Shown here in pieces: positions 1 to 12,411 of a stretch of 64,000 nt of DNA; the first letter of the stretch is position 1; the number at the start of each line of letters is the position of its first letter. The notes below the pieces were generated by a model. It worked only from the letters and a program-made list of their open reading frames with translations, did no database searches and had not been told where the DNA came from. Source of the DNA: Ypsolopha sequella (lineage: Eukaryota; Arthropoda; Insecta; Lepidoptera; Ypsolophidae); the NCBI GenBank assembly GCA_934047225.1, contig OW203992.1, positions 6,623,501 through 6,687,500 of the forward strand. Reading direction: 5' to 3'. The translations under genes were made by a program, and so were the position numbers.

Positions 1-67
1 ATTTTAATGCCTTTAAAATTATGTTTAAGGATGATTTAATTTTGAATAACCAATAAAAAGTTTCAAC

Positions 68-473
68 TTAAGGGTCGGTGTTCCGAGATTCGGGGTTCGG
101 GGTTATGGCTTTTAAGACGGTAAAAATTCAAATTTCTGAACAAAATAAATACCACTTGTTACCTTACAAGATGAAGTGCAGGTTCATTAAAAAAATCACG
201 GCAATAATGTATAGTAACTTCAGAAAAAAAACAGGAATTTCAAGAAAATCTCTTGAATAGCATTGCAGCGCTACGGGTGTAACCTGAACTTGACATCCTG
301 TTTTTTTTTCTGTAGTTACTATACATTAGTGCCAAGATTTTTTTAATGAACCTGTACTTCATCTTGTAAGGTAACAAGTGGTATTTATTTTGTTCAGAGA
401 TTAATATTTTACTATCTTAAAAAGCCATAACCCCAAACCCTGTTTTGCCCAATCTCGGAACTCCCACTCTTAA
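68..473. mobile_element. Palindromic MITE with TTAA target duplication (piggyBac-like)
   Basis: The two halves are inverted copies of each other over about 170 bp. The left arm runs from ggtgttccgagatt through the taccttacaagatgaagt block, and the right arm ends in aatctcggaactccc. TTAA lies directly outside each end (68-71 and 470-473), which is the duplication made by piggyBac-type transposases. There is no transposase; the short reading frame inside is an accident of the palindrome. The centre (about 240-300) is a short unique loop. The piggyBac assignment rests only on TTAA and the inverted ends. Confidence 0.75.
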
Positions 474-930
474 CAAAGCGCCAGATACAAATAAAATTAA
501 TAAAATACAACATGAATAAGGCTACATAAAAAAGTAAAACGTAATATTATGTGAGAAACTACAATATCTAGTAATTATGTCATCTTTGTTTTATGAAACA
601 AACGTTTGAAATTAATAAATAATTGGTTTAGATTTATGACTTTGCAATGTTGTCTCAGAAGGATATTAACGTCTTCACGGATATTCAATCAGTCCATCAA
701 TATAATATATGTACTTGTACCAGCTCACTATTGTTGCTTAAATCGTTTTTCTCACGATATCCTACTCCAATTCCTATTATCCATTTATCTTACTATTACT
801 TAATGACACCTTTTAGCTAGGTACTAATAGTCAGATGATCTTCAACGAAATCTAATAAAACCACCTGACTTGATTGTCTTTTTTATTTGTCATTTTTTTC
901 CAATAATACACATGAAAAATAACAGACATT
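474..930. other. AT-rich stretch, nothing recognised
   Basis: I see no long reading frame, RNA gene or clear repeat. The small open frame at 606-803 has no recognisable domain and unremarkable AT-rich codons. Confidence 0.5.
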
Positions 931-1194
931 TGGTTCACATCATCTTGATAAAAACACGTGTACTGTTTCACAATATCGCTATTTTTATAACTCCAACCGG
1001 TTTCGCCTTACGGCATCATCAAGAAACAACAAACAGGAAACATTAGAAATCTTTAATAGTTTTTAAATTTAATATTTTTTTATATTTTCCTGTTTGTTGT
1101 TCCTTGATGATGCCGTGAGGCGAAACCGGTTGGAGTTATAAATATAGTGAATTGTGAAACAGTAACATGTGTTTTTATCAAGATGATGTGGATG
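931..1194. mobile_element. Inverted-repeat element (hairpin MITE)
   Basis: A left arm containing cacatcatcttgataaaaac, ctccaaccggtttcgcc and cggcatcatcaag is repeated in reverse complement on the right up to about 1194. The arms are about 110 bp and separated by an AT-rich loop (about 1040-1085). No coding capacity is seen. Confidence 0.7.
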
Positions 1195-4100
1195 TTGTTT
1201 CACCAATTGTCGACAATCGCAAGTAATAATCATATATTTGTTTTTTTTTCAAACATAGTCACCTTTGAGCAAGACTGTCCCTTTTCAAAATTAATGAGCG
1301 GTGATGATTTGCGAAACACAAGGAGGCTGTACTGGCATATTAAACTTTTTAATTACGTTGGGGCCTCCAAGCTACCGTGCTCTACCATATTAACCACAAT
1401 ATTTAGACAAACATGTTAAATCTTAGAGAGTGGAAATAGAGATCAATTTTCACCACCTCCGTGCAGTGGTCAGGTAAAAGGCATCTACATTGTAGTATAT
1501 TTTGTTACCTCTATATGTTGTAGAAACGATGTTGTACAGTAAACTAATTATGTTTCTGCCAGTAGCCGTTGTTGTTAAAGCAAAGTATATATTAAGCTGC
1601 CATACCATATCGATAAAATATGGTTAATGGATTGTATGTTGGGGAAATTTTAAAATATTTATGGGAAAGTCAGATTATACAAACATTGTAAGCTGAGTTT
1701 CAACCTATTATTTTATCAATATATTATTTCAAAAACTAATTTACTTCCATGCTTCCCATGACAATCTTAAATAAACCAAACACAGCATCAAAATTGGACA
1801 CAGAATGTAGCAGAGGATAGAATTTGTCACACTTCCCTATCTTTACAATTTAGATGGGCACAATGAGCGGTTTTCCAGACTGAACTTGATCAAGCTTTCA
1901 GAAGTAAACACAGATGGCGTTACCCTGCTTTCAAGTGTCAAAAAGCAAAGATTATTTTATAATCTGTGGGAAGCAAGATAAAAATTGTCAATTCAATTGT
2001 TAAATCCAACAATGTTGTTTTCTATCTATATTACTTACGTTAATAGCTTGGGATTTCATTCAACTTTCAACATGGTCAGCCCATGCGTTGTAGCTAATTG
2101 TAAAAATATAGGAACACACAATTTAACTAATTACGGAAAGAACAATGGATCTTAGCAATAATACATTTGAGGCATGGATTGACCATAAAAAAGAAAAAAG
2201 CAAAGAAGAAGTGTCAAAATCAAAAGAATCCAGTGTTGCCAGGAAGACTTTTTTGACACTTTTAGTACAGCCTGCGCCATCTATTGTGTCGTTCGGTACT
2301 ACTTTTTCTTTTTTAATTTGACTTTGAAAACCCCTCATTCTCCACAGGGTCCTTTAAAAAGGACACAGTGTGTACAAGTTTCTTTACCATGATTTGATTA
2401 ACCCGAAGCTGGACTAAATTGAGTTATCGTATCTTTGATCCATCGGTTTTTTGCTCAATTCCTGGCTACAAAGGAAGGGTTGAGGAATGAAACAGCATCG
2501 TCATCAGGCCAGCTTTTTTGGCCGGTTTAATGACTCCTGTCAGATTGACCTTCAAGAGACTTTGGGCTGAAGAAAAACTGTGTACTTAATTTTGGTTCGG
2601 TTATAATTTAAATTGAATGAGTTGCAATTATATTATATTAAAGGGTTTGAGGATTCTGGAAAGATGAAGCTGTCTGAAACTAGCGTGGTTTTGAAACAAG
2701 GCGGTTTTATTTAGTTATAGTAGCCTACCGCGCGTTCATAGCGAATGCAATTTCGCTGAAATATCGGGAATTAATATAATAATAAAAGTACCTAATTTAA
2801 TTTAGGAATATTGCGGTCCTTTGATCGGACTAATAGAAATACCTATACAGGGTATTGTGATGTCAGGGTGGCTGGTGACGTCTCAGAACATTAAACTACT
2901 GCTGTAATAATCATAGAGATAATTTTTTTTTTATAACTTTTACATAAACATGACTTTTTTTCTCTTTCCCATACGAAATTACGAGTAGGTATTAAAAATT
3001 TAAATGGGACAGTCAATTTAACCTTAAATGCATTTTGATTTGATTTGATTTGATTTGATTTTTGTATGAAACTGAAAACAGTGATAGAAAAATACCAAAA
3101 AAAACATGAAACAATTTTTTGATTGATAGGGTGTTTTTACAAATAAAAACAAGAAAAAATATAATTTATTTGCTAGGTATAGCGATTTGATTTTTAAGTT
3201 TTTGTTCTTTTTTATTAGGTACTTGTAAAGCTGAATTCTTTTTTGACTCTAATATCAAAAAACTATTAAAATGTATGTAAGCAGAATATTTATTTGTTTT
3301 GTTTTCCCAAAACTCTCCTTATCAATTTTCCTGCCAAAATTCAAGAAAATACAAAAAAAAACAAAGAAAAATAAATGTGCGAATTAAAAAAAAAAGCTGT
3401 GCCAAACGTATTTTTAGGTCATAAAAAAAATATAATTATAATTTTTACATTAAATTATGTAAACAATAAATAAAAAATTGCATCTAAGGGTTTAAGACCC
3501 TTAGTTTTAGTTTTACTCTATAAATACTTATATATATATATATATATATATATAGTTTTATATTAAATTTTATACATAGTAGCTTTAGATTATTCATCAG
3601 CAATGTTCAAAGTATTATCATGTATATTGTAATTGTTACATTTAACTTTTGATAAAGCTCTCTGTTATTTGTAAAACGTGTGCACCTATAACGTTACAAC
3701 ACACGGATGCTAACCCTACATATTTAATAGTATTATACTTTTTTGTGTATGTAACATTGGTGCTCCTAATAAATAAATAAATAAAGACTCGCGTTGTTTA
3801 AAAAAAATACTATGGAAGTGGTTCAGTTCGATATTATGGGTATATTCATTCGGTATTATATTTATTTGTTGTTTAATTTTCAAAGTATTTATTAGTTTCG
3901 AAATATATTTCGGCCAAATTTTATTTATATATATCTATCTAAAACAGTAAAAGTTTTCAATTGTTTAATTTTCTGAACCCATTATTACATTACCCGGTAT
4001 CTTGGTCAAATTCCATAGAAACGAAGGGATGTATTTATTATTTGGGTACTGTAGGTAGAACACAACGTTATGCATCTTATTAGTTTTCACTATCATATAA

Positions 4101-4276
4101 GCAGGGTTTTCATTTTGGTTAGTTAGAAGTAGAGTAAACTTTACCACTTGCGTTTTCCACTCTACCCTCCCATCTGCTATCTTTAGTACTATTTTGTAAC
4201 TTACAAACTACTTACTTACTTGTATTACTTTAAGCTAGTAATTGGCGATATATTGAAGAAGTAGAAGAAGAAGTCA
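1195..4276. other. AT-rich intergenic DNA with microsatellites
   Basis: No supported gene. The stretch holds a GATTT repeat near 3035-3062, a (TA)n run at about 3529-3553 and an (AATA)n tail at about 3767-3784 that looks like the 3' end of a degraded non-LTR element. A lysine-rich open frame of 58 codons (2143-2319, plus) and a nearby short frame starting at 2072 with a C-x4-C start are discussed among the rejected items. Confidence 0.5.
3529..3553. repeat. (TA)n microsatellite
   Basis: About 12 uninterrupted TA units are read directly. Confidence 0.9.
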
Positions 4277-4637
4277 GGTGGTAGAGCTGATGCCGGGTTC
4301 GACTATGGAGGTACCAGCATCTTACTTGGAGACCCCCAGACTTACTCGAGTAGAGTAAGAGGACAGCTCACAGGCAAAAAACCAGGAGGGCCACCGTGCC
4401 TGGGACCGATAGATGGCAGTATATCCATCCCTAATAGCCGGCCCTTATATGGAACAGACTGGTGACGGGCAGCGGCGTCACTGGTGCGTGGGTTCCGGCA
4501 CCGCGCTCACCAACCCGCCTGCCCAGCGTGTGTGAGTATGGACAATTCTACCAGGATGACCGCTGCGCCGGCAGTGGCAAAGTCCTGGAAAGGCTTATAT
4601 CCAGCAGTGGACGAACTAGGCTGAAGGATGAAGAAGT
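4277..4637 (+). repeat. Dispersed repeat family A, copy 1
   Basis: It begins ggtggtagagctgatgccgg and ends in the ccagcagtggacgaactagg block followed by a short GATG-like tail. Near-full copies lie at 20000-20350 and 31457-31815, and 3'-end-only fragments in reverse at 20757-20872 and 57748-57867. Because short copies keep the same 3' end, copying by target-primed reverse transcription (a LINE or a SINE mobilised by one) is likely. The tail resembles 3' ends of RTE-type LINEs widespread in Lepidoptera; that last point is from memory of the family, not shown here. Confidence 0.75.
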
Positions 4638-5199
4638 AGGGCAATGTCAGAAAACAAAAGTCTATGTAGTTGCTAGCCTACTTTTCCTGTAATTGGTGTT
4701 TCACGGTTTCAATATTTAGACTACGATGTAGTGTAAGTGCTAACAACTAGGGACCTTAATGATGATCATAGACCAAACCAAAATCTGACGAAAATTATAA
4801 ATAACAAGCAAATTGTCACTTTCAAACCAACAGCTAGGGATCAAGATCCTTTAGTTAGAGGCCACACGATTGTTATTAGACCAACTCAACCTTAGCTTTC
4901 GACCTACTCAAAAAAAAGTCTGCAGAACGAGCCCTCTATGTACTGGGCATTGATGGGCAATGCATATGAGATCGGATTGAGAATACACTTCATTGGATAT
5001 TCTGAGAGTGCAAAATATTTTCAAGATGAGACGCCGTCGTTTTTACGTATATTTTCACTTACATACCAAGTGTCAACTGAAGCGGTCCAGATGATCTTGA
5101 ATTATTCCGCCTACGGACAGACTAATGCAAACACAGGCTTCAACACAAGGGATTACGTTTTTGATGAGTGTAGGTAAAAGGTAACATTAATGTCGATTA
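4638..5199. other. No gene recognised
   Basis: One open frame of 79 codons (4938-5177, plus) is present but shows no domain, no conserved motif and no splice context that I recognise. Confidence 0.4.
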
Positions 5200-5336
5200 G
5201 ATATTACACGATTTAACTTATTTGACAGGACTAGACTTTATTTAATCGTTCTGTCTTTTTCTTTCTGTATCGAAAAGACAAAGACAAGACGCTTAAAAAA
5301 GGTAAGTCCTGTCAAATAACTTAAGTAGTGTTACAC
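5200..5336. repeat. Short inverted repeat
   Basis: The left arm has ttatttgacaggact and the right arm aagtcctgtcaaataa, with a second complementary pair (tctgtctttttc / gacaaagacaag) nearer the centre. The pattern is that of a small MITE. No target duplication is clear. Confidence 0.55.
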
Positions 5337-5876
5337 CGAATGGACACCGTTATTAAGTTAACAGTATCCTTAAAAAAGATATTTACAAACACTCTAACAA
5401 CGTCTGAAATACTTTTTATTCACAAAGATATAAACGTATAGGTATATAAGCATCAAACTAAACAAAAAACTTACTTGTACAGGGGTCAAATTACCGAGGT
5501 CCATTAGGTTTTTGAGCGAATAATCATGGCAATTACACTTCAAGTATCAAGACGAGGCAAACCGCAGTGTAATGATAGGCAAGTTTGTACTGTAATCGTA
5601 TAATTTTGCGAACGGTCGACCACAAAGATTTGATACTTTTTTACTTGTGTAAATAGAAATAGGAAAATATTTTATTCACGTTTCAATGCTATTGAAATTT
5701 ACATTTATGATAAGATGATTGTTGTCCTCCAAAAATAAGATTTTACGCGATGCTTCTTCAACAACTAAGAATGTTATCTTGAATGTCATAATATATTAAT
5801 TTCTTACTGGAACATCTATCGAATGTTGGTATTTATTCATAAATTACTTACATCTTGAAATAAGAATATTAGTTGG

Positions 5877-6354
5877 AATAAAAAATTAGTTCAAAAACTA
5901 AAACCCGACTACTGTAATATCACGCTCTAAAATGTATGAAACAAGAAAATATACTCATCTCCTATTGTTATGTACAAACTATTCAAAACTTATCGTCTAT
6001 TAAATAAACAACTTACACGTAATACTTTTTAATGTATTTAATAAATATTCATAGTGATGTTCAGAGGATCACCGTGGTCATATGCCACTTTGCCCTAAAG
6101 CTTATGATCGGTGACGAATGTATTCTTTTTTTTTAGGGTGGGAGGCATACGACCACGGCTATCCTCTGAACATCACTATGAATATTTATTAAATACATTA
6201 AAATGTATTACGTGTAAGTTGTTTATTTAATAGACGATAAGTTTTGAATAGTTTGTACGTAACAATTGGAGATGAGTATATTTTCTTGTTTCATACTTTT
6301 TAGAGCGTGATACTACAGTAGTCGGGTTTTAGTTTTTGAACTCATTTTTTATTT
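5877..6354. mobile_element. Near-perfect 478-bp palindromic MITE
   Basis: Left arm 5877 to about 6095 and right arm about 6135 to 6354 are reverse complements with only a few differences. Both include the blocks ttcaaaaactaaaacccgac, gaaacaagaaaatatactca and gatgttcagaggat. The short loop near 6100-6130 is AT-rich. The low divergence between arms suggests either a fairly recent origin or frequent repair between the arms. Confidence 0.8.
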
Positions 6355-6892
6355 TCATTATTTTGGGGATACAATTTCGTGACAAAGTATATGCAGAGCC
6401 GCTTTACATATTTATACGTATTTATTATATATATATATTTTTGGGAAGGATTAGAGTGAAGCTTGATTTTATAGAAATTATTTCCAATTATTGGGTGCAG
6501 GCAAGCAAAGCCGCAAGCAACAGCTAACAATATATATATTTTTGAAATGTGCGAACTAAGCCCTTTTATTTGATACCCAATACGGCATAATTAAGACATA
6601 TTTTTTGTTTAGTTCATGACTTTATGCCATCTAGAGGGCGCTATATTCAATTTAATATAACGTCACGTATTCTTTAAGTGGCGGATTTTATGATAAGTAG
6701 TTTAGAAGTTATGAGTGAACAAATGAACATTCATAGAAACATACCGGTCAAAATAATAACCCACCCTCCTTTTTGCTTCGCCGTAGTCGGGTAAAAATAG
6801 CAAAATATATTTCATATGGAAAGTAGCGTTTTAATAAAAGAATCAACTTCACCTAAATTGGAAATTCATCAACAAAAAGATAATTCAAAATA

Positions 6893-7158
6893 TACAGGGT
6901 GTTAAGGTGATGTTGCGGAAACCGGAAACTGGTGATAGTACTCGTCCCTACGAAAAACTTTTACTACGGAACCAACCCTCAAATTGCAGAAAAAAAAGTC
7001 AGCTGTTCCATAGAAAAGTTACATATCTACTCGATGAAAATGAATGAAACAACAATGTTTTTTCCACGATTTCTTGATTTTTTCAACGGATAGTTGTTTA
7101 TAAGAACGAGTACTATTGCCACTTTCCGGCTTTCGCAACTTCATCTTAATAGCTTTTA
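6893..7158. mobile_element. MITE family B, copy 1 (tacaggg ends, TA-flanked)
   Basis: Imperfect inverted ends read tacagggtgttaaggtga on the left and the complement of cttcatcttaatagctt on the right. Inside, ggaaactggtgatagtactc pairs with gagtactattgccactttcc. A second copy is at 13010-13270 and a fragment at 23036-23084. TA at the borders fits a Tc1/mariner-type origin. Confidence 0.7.
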
Positions 7159-7190
7159 TACAATCTTCGCCTTCACTTTACATCATAAAA

Positions 7191-7610
7191 TAGTAGTTTA
7201 TGCTACAAGGCCGAAAAGGAAAAAATTACGAGTATGATTTAAAACACGAGCATAGCGAGGGTTTTAAACGTAACCGAGTAATTCATTGCTCTTACGCCCG
7301 TGTATCATACTACATTTTTCAATGCAAAGTGTGAGGAAATAAAACAAATATAATCAAAGAAAACAATTTAATTATTAAATTTGAAAGTTACATTGTTACA
7401 ATTTTGCAAGTTAATAGTTGGCTCAAAAGGACTGTATCCATAGCCGTTAAACAGTGGAAAAAAGTATAACATTTATGGTACATAGGAAAGGTTGCAGGTT
7501 AGCCAATTTCTCGTAAATAAATTTAAAAAAAAAATGCCCTAGGGCAAAATAATCGACTTTCTGTTCGGTTTTGATGCATAAAAAGTGAGCCTTTACGAGC
7601 ACTTTCATTG
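7191..7610 (+). repeat. Dispersed repeat family C, left (direct) copy
   Basis: This sequence recurs in reverse complement at 10055-10443. Shared blocks include tagtttatgctac, the taaaacacgagc hairpin, ggctcaaaaggactgtatcc, ccctagggc and cctttacgagcac. The ggctcaaaaggact-agccgt block also occurs in the 3' tail of the LINE at 13558-14048, so the family probably derives from, or shares an end with, a non-LTR retrotransposon. Confidence 0.7.
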
Positions 7611-8031
7611 AAAATAATATAATATTTTGTGTAATTCATAAAATCCCTTATATTCATGAATAAACTGGACTCATATAAAAACCGCAATCATCTTTTTTTC
7701 TTCTCTTCTTCGTTTTCACGCAATACTGTTTTACGGGTACTTTCGTTCTGAGCAGTAATCTACGGAACCAGGTGTAATTGTCTCGGTTCGATAGACAAAC
7801 AGACTATCTGAATGCGGTTTGTTTTATTGTTTAGTCAATAAGCCAAGAAGCTGAAGTTGTGGTGGAGTAAGCAATGTCTTTTTTTATTTGAATAGCGGCT
7901 ACTCATATTTTTTTGTACATCATATAACGCGTGAAAAAAAAAGAAAAATAATGTTGTATTTTCTACAACATATACTCTATGAAACCACAGTACATTACAA
8001 TCATTATATCTATATAATAAAGTCAATTCTG
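7611..8031. other. No gene recognised
   Basis: AT-rich filler between the inverted family C copies. The open frame at 7835-8026 (minus) is low-complexity and not convincing. Confidence 0.4.
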
Positions 8032-8169
8032 AAGGCTTTAATTTTATTTTAGTCCTGTCTAAACTAAATTTTCTTCATTGCAAAATAGTCCTTCAGTGTT
8101 ATGAATAGAAGCTAAATTACTTTGGAAATACTAAAGTTTTGACAGCATTAAAACTAAAATTAAAGCCTT
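8032..8169. mobile_element. MITE family D, copy 1
   Basis: The inverted ends are aaggctttaattttatttta and its near complement ctaaaattaaagcc. A second copy with the same ends and the internal gacagca motif is at 21771-21908. Non-coding. Confidence 0.65.
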
Positions 8170-8640
8170 TTATCGGCTTTATTATGCTACTGTTCAACCA
8201 ATGGTCATATTGTACAACTTTATTTTAACATACCACGCAAATGAAAGCTTTCGTTTTTGTTAAAAGTTAATATTTCCATATTGTTCACGCCATCGTACTA
8301 TGAGTAGCGCAATTGTAAATAGTTGTTCAGTTGATTGAAACAACATTATAACATAATTTAATATATTAACATATTATAAAATTATTAATAATAACAACTA
8401 CTGCTGGTGATCTTAAAAAGCCACTATAAGATCAGATTGTTAAGTGGGTAAAAAAAATATGATAAACTACAGAATAGGAGGAATGAGATAGCTTAAAATT
8501 GATCTGCGTTTTTATAAATATCTCCACAGATAATATAACATTACCTCTTAATCATATATACCTGCATGTCCTGACAACTCATTCCGTGAAGTTGACCAGT
8601 TATAACACAATTGCGAGAGTTTTTTGTTGTCAATTAACAG

Positions 8641-9104
8641 TTAAGGGCCTCTATTGCCAAATGGGTACTTTCTAAAGCCTACTCCTCGTTTACGACCAAA
8701 CCAAAAATAATGAAAAAATGTATTATGAATAATCAGCTCTTAGACAACATATGCAACATTTTTCTATTTCATACCAACAACATTTCTACATGAAAAAATG
8801 TATTAACTAAATGGTGTCTTTTGGCTTGAATTTCCTACTGCTCCTAAGTGGCTTGGCCGATTGAATTCATTTATGCTTTGATAAATAGAAAAACTTGATA
8901 GCTATAAACAAAACATAGGATTATTCAATCGAACAATCACGTCCATGTGAAAAGTATAATTTTCTTCTATTTCGCTCTTTCAAGGACGCAGCGAGCGTCG
9001 TAATAGCCACTATGCATTGCGCGCTGATATGAACGTTATTTCAATGTCGTTTCCGTTGATATTCGTACTGACAAATATCGAGCTGCTAATTTGGCGATGT
9101 TAAA
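8641..9104. repeat. Direct repeat family E, copy 1
   Basis: About 460 bp from ttaagggcct to gctaatttggcgatg match 14028-14487 in the same orientation with scattered differences. A core of this family (cgcgctgatatgaacgtta, gatattcgta) also occurs at 19718-19860 and in reverse at about 52450-52600. No intact frame is seen; copy 2 joins the LINE 3' end, so it may be retrotransposon-derived. Confidence 0.65.
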
Positions 9105-10054
9105 TGAGTTAAAAAGGAATTTGCATTAGGTTTTTCTTAAGGTTCGTAGAGCCATGTCTCTGTGGCAATCCTCGTAGTGAGATCGCGAGTCGATTCCGCT
9201 GCGCACGCGACGACGGGCGAGACCTGCGGTGATCCGTCTGAGTACCACCGAATAGTCTGTTAGCTGACGAATTTACTTAGTTGACTTATTTTTACTATTT
9301 GGTACCATTTACTGTTGCCATTTTTTATGTTCTGGATTTTTCATGTTCTGGATTTGTGTTAAAAAGAGTGGCGTACCACTCTTGAGACCCTGGTAAGAAA
9401 CAAGTCAAAAAAAAAAAGTTTTAACAATTCGTAATAATTTCGACCGAAGCGCAGTCAACCTAGTGATAGCATTGGTGCAAAGACATTACAATTACGAGCG
9501 CTCCTCGCCACACTGTTGCCAAGCTTCAAGAAAATATTAGGAACCAAGAAATAAGAAGTTCATCCATTTCTAATTAGGTTTTTGATTTATATTTAGACTC
9601 TTCGTCGTACCAACAAACATCGAGTGGCTAATTTGGCTACACTACATAAATGCCTTAAATATTAGTTATACTATTACGAGTTTATAAATGAAAGTGTTTG
9701 TAGCTCGTTGACGTCTTTTATACGAACGTTTGATTTTTAGCAATTTTCTCGTTTCGCAAGTTCGTTGCTAGCTGACGGTCTACATTGAAGCGTGCTGTGT
9801 AACGATCTGTCTCGGGATATTGATGCCATTTATTGTTGGTTTTAGAAGTTGTATTGATGGGTTTGCGGTCGGCTCTGGTGCAAATTGTTCGATTTATTTA
9901 CTTTTTCTATTGTAAACTTTTGACTTAATGAGATGTACCGTATTGTTTTATTATCAAGGAATTGTATAGATAATTTGGAAGGTTTGATCGAAAAATTCAA
10001 TATTACTGTCGATAATTTATTATATACATCAATTGAAATAAATAATGATTTTTT
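9105..10054. other. No gene recognised
   Basis: This stretch contains a moderately GC-rich patch (about 9150-9270) and a diverged echo of family E near 9600-9650 (acaaacatcgagtggctaat). Nothing coding is supported. Confidence 0.4.
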
Positions 10055-10443
10055 CAACGCAAGTGCTCGTAAAGGCCCACTTTTTATGCATCAAAACAGA
10101 CCAGAAAGTCGATTATTTTGCCCTAGGGCTTTATTATTATTATTATTATTTTTTTATTTACAATGGTTGGCTAACCTGCAGCCTTTCTTGTGTAGAATAA
10201 ATGTAATACTTTTTTTTCCACCGTTTAACGGCTCTGGATACAGTCCTTTTGAGCCAGTCATAATTTAAAGTTCACAAGATTATATTTGTTTTATTTCCTC
10301 ACACTATGCATTGAAAAACGTAGTATGATACACAGGCGTAAGAGCAATAAATTACTCGGTTACGTTTAAAACACTAGCTACGCTCGTGTTTTAAATCGTC
10401 CTCGGAATTTATACCTTTTCACCCTAGTAGCATAAACTACTAT
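10055..10443 (-). repeat. Dispersed repeat family C, right (inverted) copy
   Basis: Reverse complement of 7191-7610 with about 20-25 percent visible differences and an added TTA run near 10132-10152. The 111-codon frame at 9933-10268 lies largely in this repeat and is not credible as a gene. Confidence 0.7.
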
Positions 10444-11654
10444 TAGATACTTATTAAAGACATCAAGGAGTATTGAGCGCACTTTAAATTATTTCAAGAT
10501 AGACTGTATAAAAAAGAATATTTAAGCCTATTTACATGACATATAAAATAAACATAATCTATCCAGCAAAATGAACAAAATGTAGTATAAAAAGTCATTG
10601 CATGTATCTAATCCAGTCTCTTCGTAGACATTTATAAGTTCATGCAAACACAATCTTGTTTTATTTACCTCATTTGTCGTATATGGCGCGTGCCAGCTAA
10701 TGGAAAGCCTTAGCGGAACGATTCCTTTTTTAAAATCAAAAGAAATTCGGTTTAATTTTGAACATTAGACCTTTTAACTTAGAACTCAATTCTCCTCAAC
10801 TTGCTGGCTTTCGTTTTCTTTTTTTTTTATCGATGTAAGTCTTATCAGCCAGCATTATTTGCTTCAAGTCCTAAACGTTTCTTTTTTATGGATTTTTAAG
10901 AGCTTTTAGAATTAAAACATTATTATGGAAGTGGAAAGTGTTTATACGACATTATTGATGAACGAGTCTGCGTTCTCAGATATTTATGAATATTGGGCAG
11001 AACAGAACAAAATAGGTTCTCTTATGAATCCAATCAGCATAAATTAACTTTAATTTAGATTGTGACGTACCGAATTTAAATTCGTTGACCGTAAAGCGCT
11101 GATTGTTTTAGTAACTTATTGATTGGTTAATATTGTTTCATTTGATTTATTAAACCTACCAACCATAAAATTAAATTAATTTTGAATAGGAAATATGTCT
11201 CTAAACAAGTTTCTTTTCTAATTAAATATTAAGATTTACCTGTGATGATCAAAGGAGCGCCAAAATAATTCATGTTTTTTGACTAATACTTTAAGTTAAG
11301 ACCTACATGAGATTATTTCAATTTATTTATTTTAAAACACACACAAAGTTAAACAAACAATACAATAGCTAACATGCAAAATTTTCAAATGAAAACTTTT
11401 GTAAATATCAAGATAAATAAAAAATAAGTTTATTTTTAAAGATATTTTTCTAATCGCCTGATGTATCTATCATATTTGAATATTCATTTAGACATCGAGC
11501 CCAGTGATGTATGTTATTAAGAAATACTTGTAAATTATTTTTAACTGCTTTTGTTGTAACTATTTCCGTCCCTAGATAGCTGATCGTTACATAGTAATAA
11601 CTTTTATAGGCTTTAATAATTATTCTGAGTCGTTATAGTGCGCTATAAATTATG
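10444..11654. other. No gene recognised
   Basis: AT-rich sequence without supported coding regions, RNAs or clear repeats. Confidence 0.45.
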
Positions 11655-11832
11655 CCGTGTACTTAAAACTTATAGAGGATGAGCTAGTATATAGACATAT
11701 AGTGCCTAAAACTTATAGAGTATGAGCTAGTATATAGACATATAGTGCCTAAAACTTATAGAGTATGAGCTAGTATATAGACATATAGTGCCTAAAACTT
11801 ATAGAGTATGAGCTAGTATATAGACATATTGT
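11655..11832. repeat. 43-bp minisatellite, left block (about 4 units)
   Basis: The unit agtgcctaaaacttatagag followed by tatgagctagtatatagaca recurs every 43 bp (starts near 11658, 11701, 11744 and 11787). Units differ mainly at gaggatgag versus gagtatgag. Confidence 0.93.
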
Positions 11833-12411
11833 ATGGTAAAGGGCGATATCAGCAGCCAGAACAGGGGCCCATAAGCTGTCCCAGATCTACGTCCATGCAA
11901 ATTCAATCCGCTGATATGCTACAAAAAGTAAATACAAAATTTCCTACCAGAAAATGGTACTTGATGACGTCCGCAGTACGAGTCCTCTCTTGTACACGGA
12001 GTCCAAAGTGTGCCGGTGTTGTGACACGTTGTTCACTTTCCACGAAGAATCTAAACACAACCCACCTACACCTGGATGCATCCAAACCCAGAAGAAATAG
12101 TAACCTGACAAAGCTCCGCAGTTGTTGGAAACCGCATGTATGCAGGTTATGTCACACACACACAGGAAATAAACTAAAAGTGGCCTTCACGCCAAAATAT
12201 TGTCAGACCCTGACTCAATAATGTTTTTTAAGATGTCCACATCAATTCTTTACTTATTAACCATTAATATATTAAAATAATGTGATCGACCGCGACCCTT
12301 TTCCAAAATTCGGCCTTTCCGAGGTTTTTGACAGCTCCAAGTGTCCATAGACAAAAATACCATAGACCACTATCGGATACGTTCAAAAACATACGTTTTA
12401 TCCGAAACACA
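11833..12411. other. Unique segment interrupting the minisatellite
   Basis: This 0.58-kb stretch has no copies of the 43-bp unit and is more GC-rich than its surroundings. It contains a 130-codon frame (11829-12221, plus) and shorter frames on the other strand. The frames overlap, none shows a domain I recognise, and the plus frame begins inside the repeat, so a real protein is doubtful. It may be an insertion, or original sequence around which the array expanded. Confidence 0.5.

Noticed and set aside
2072..2319. Possible THAP-like or lysine-rich short gene
   Set aside because: A frame starting at 2072 has only a C-x4-C start and soon stops; the 58-codon frame at 2143-2319 has no domain. 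No in-phase splice joins could be found.
4277..4637. tRNA-derived SINE (tggtagagc and gggttcgact resemble A and B boxes)
   Set aside because: The two boxes are only a few bases apart, which is too close for a pol III promoter, and the other copies lack the gggttcgact form.
9933..10268. 111-codon frame
   Set aside because: Most of it lies in the inverted family C copy and contains a TTA run translated as leucines.
11829..12221. 130-codon frame in the minisatellite gap
   Set aside because: It starts inside the repeat, overlaps frames on the other strand and has no recognisable domain.
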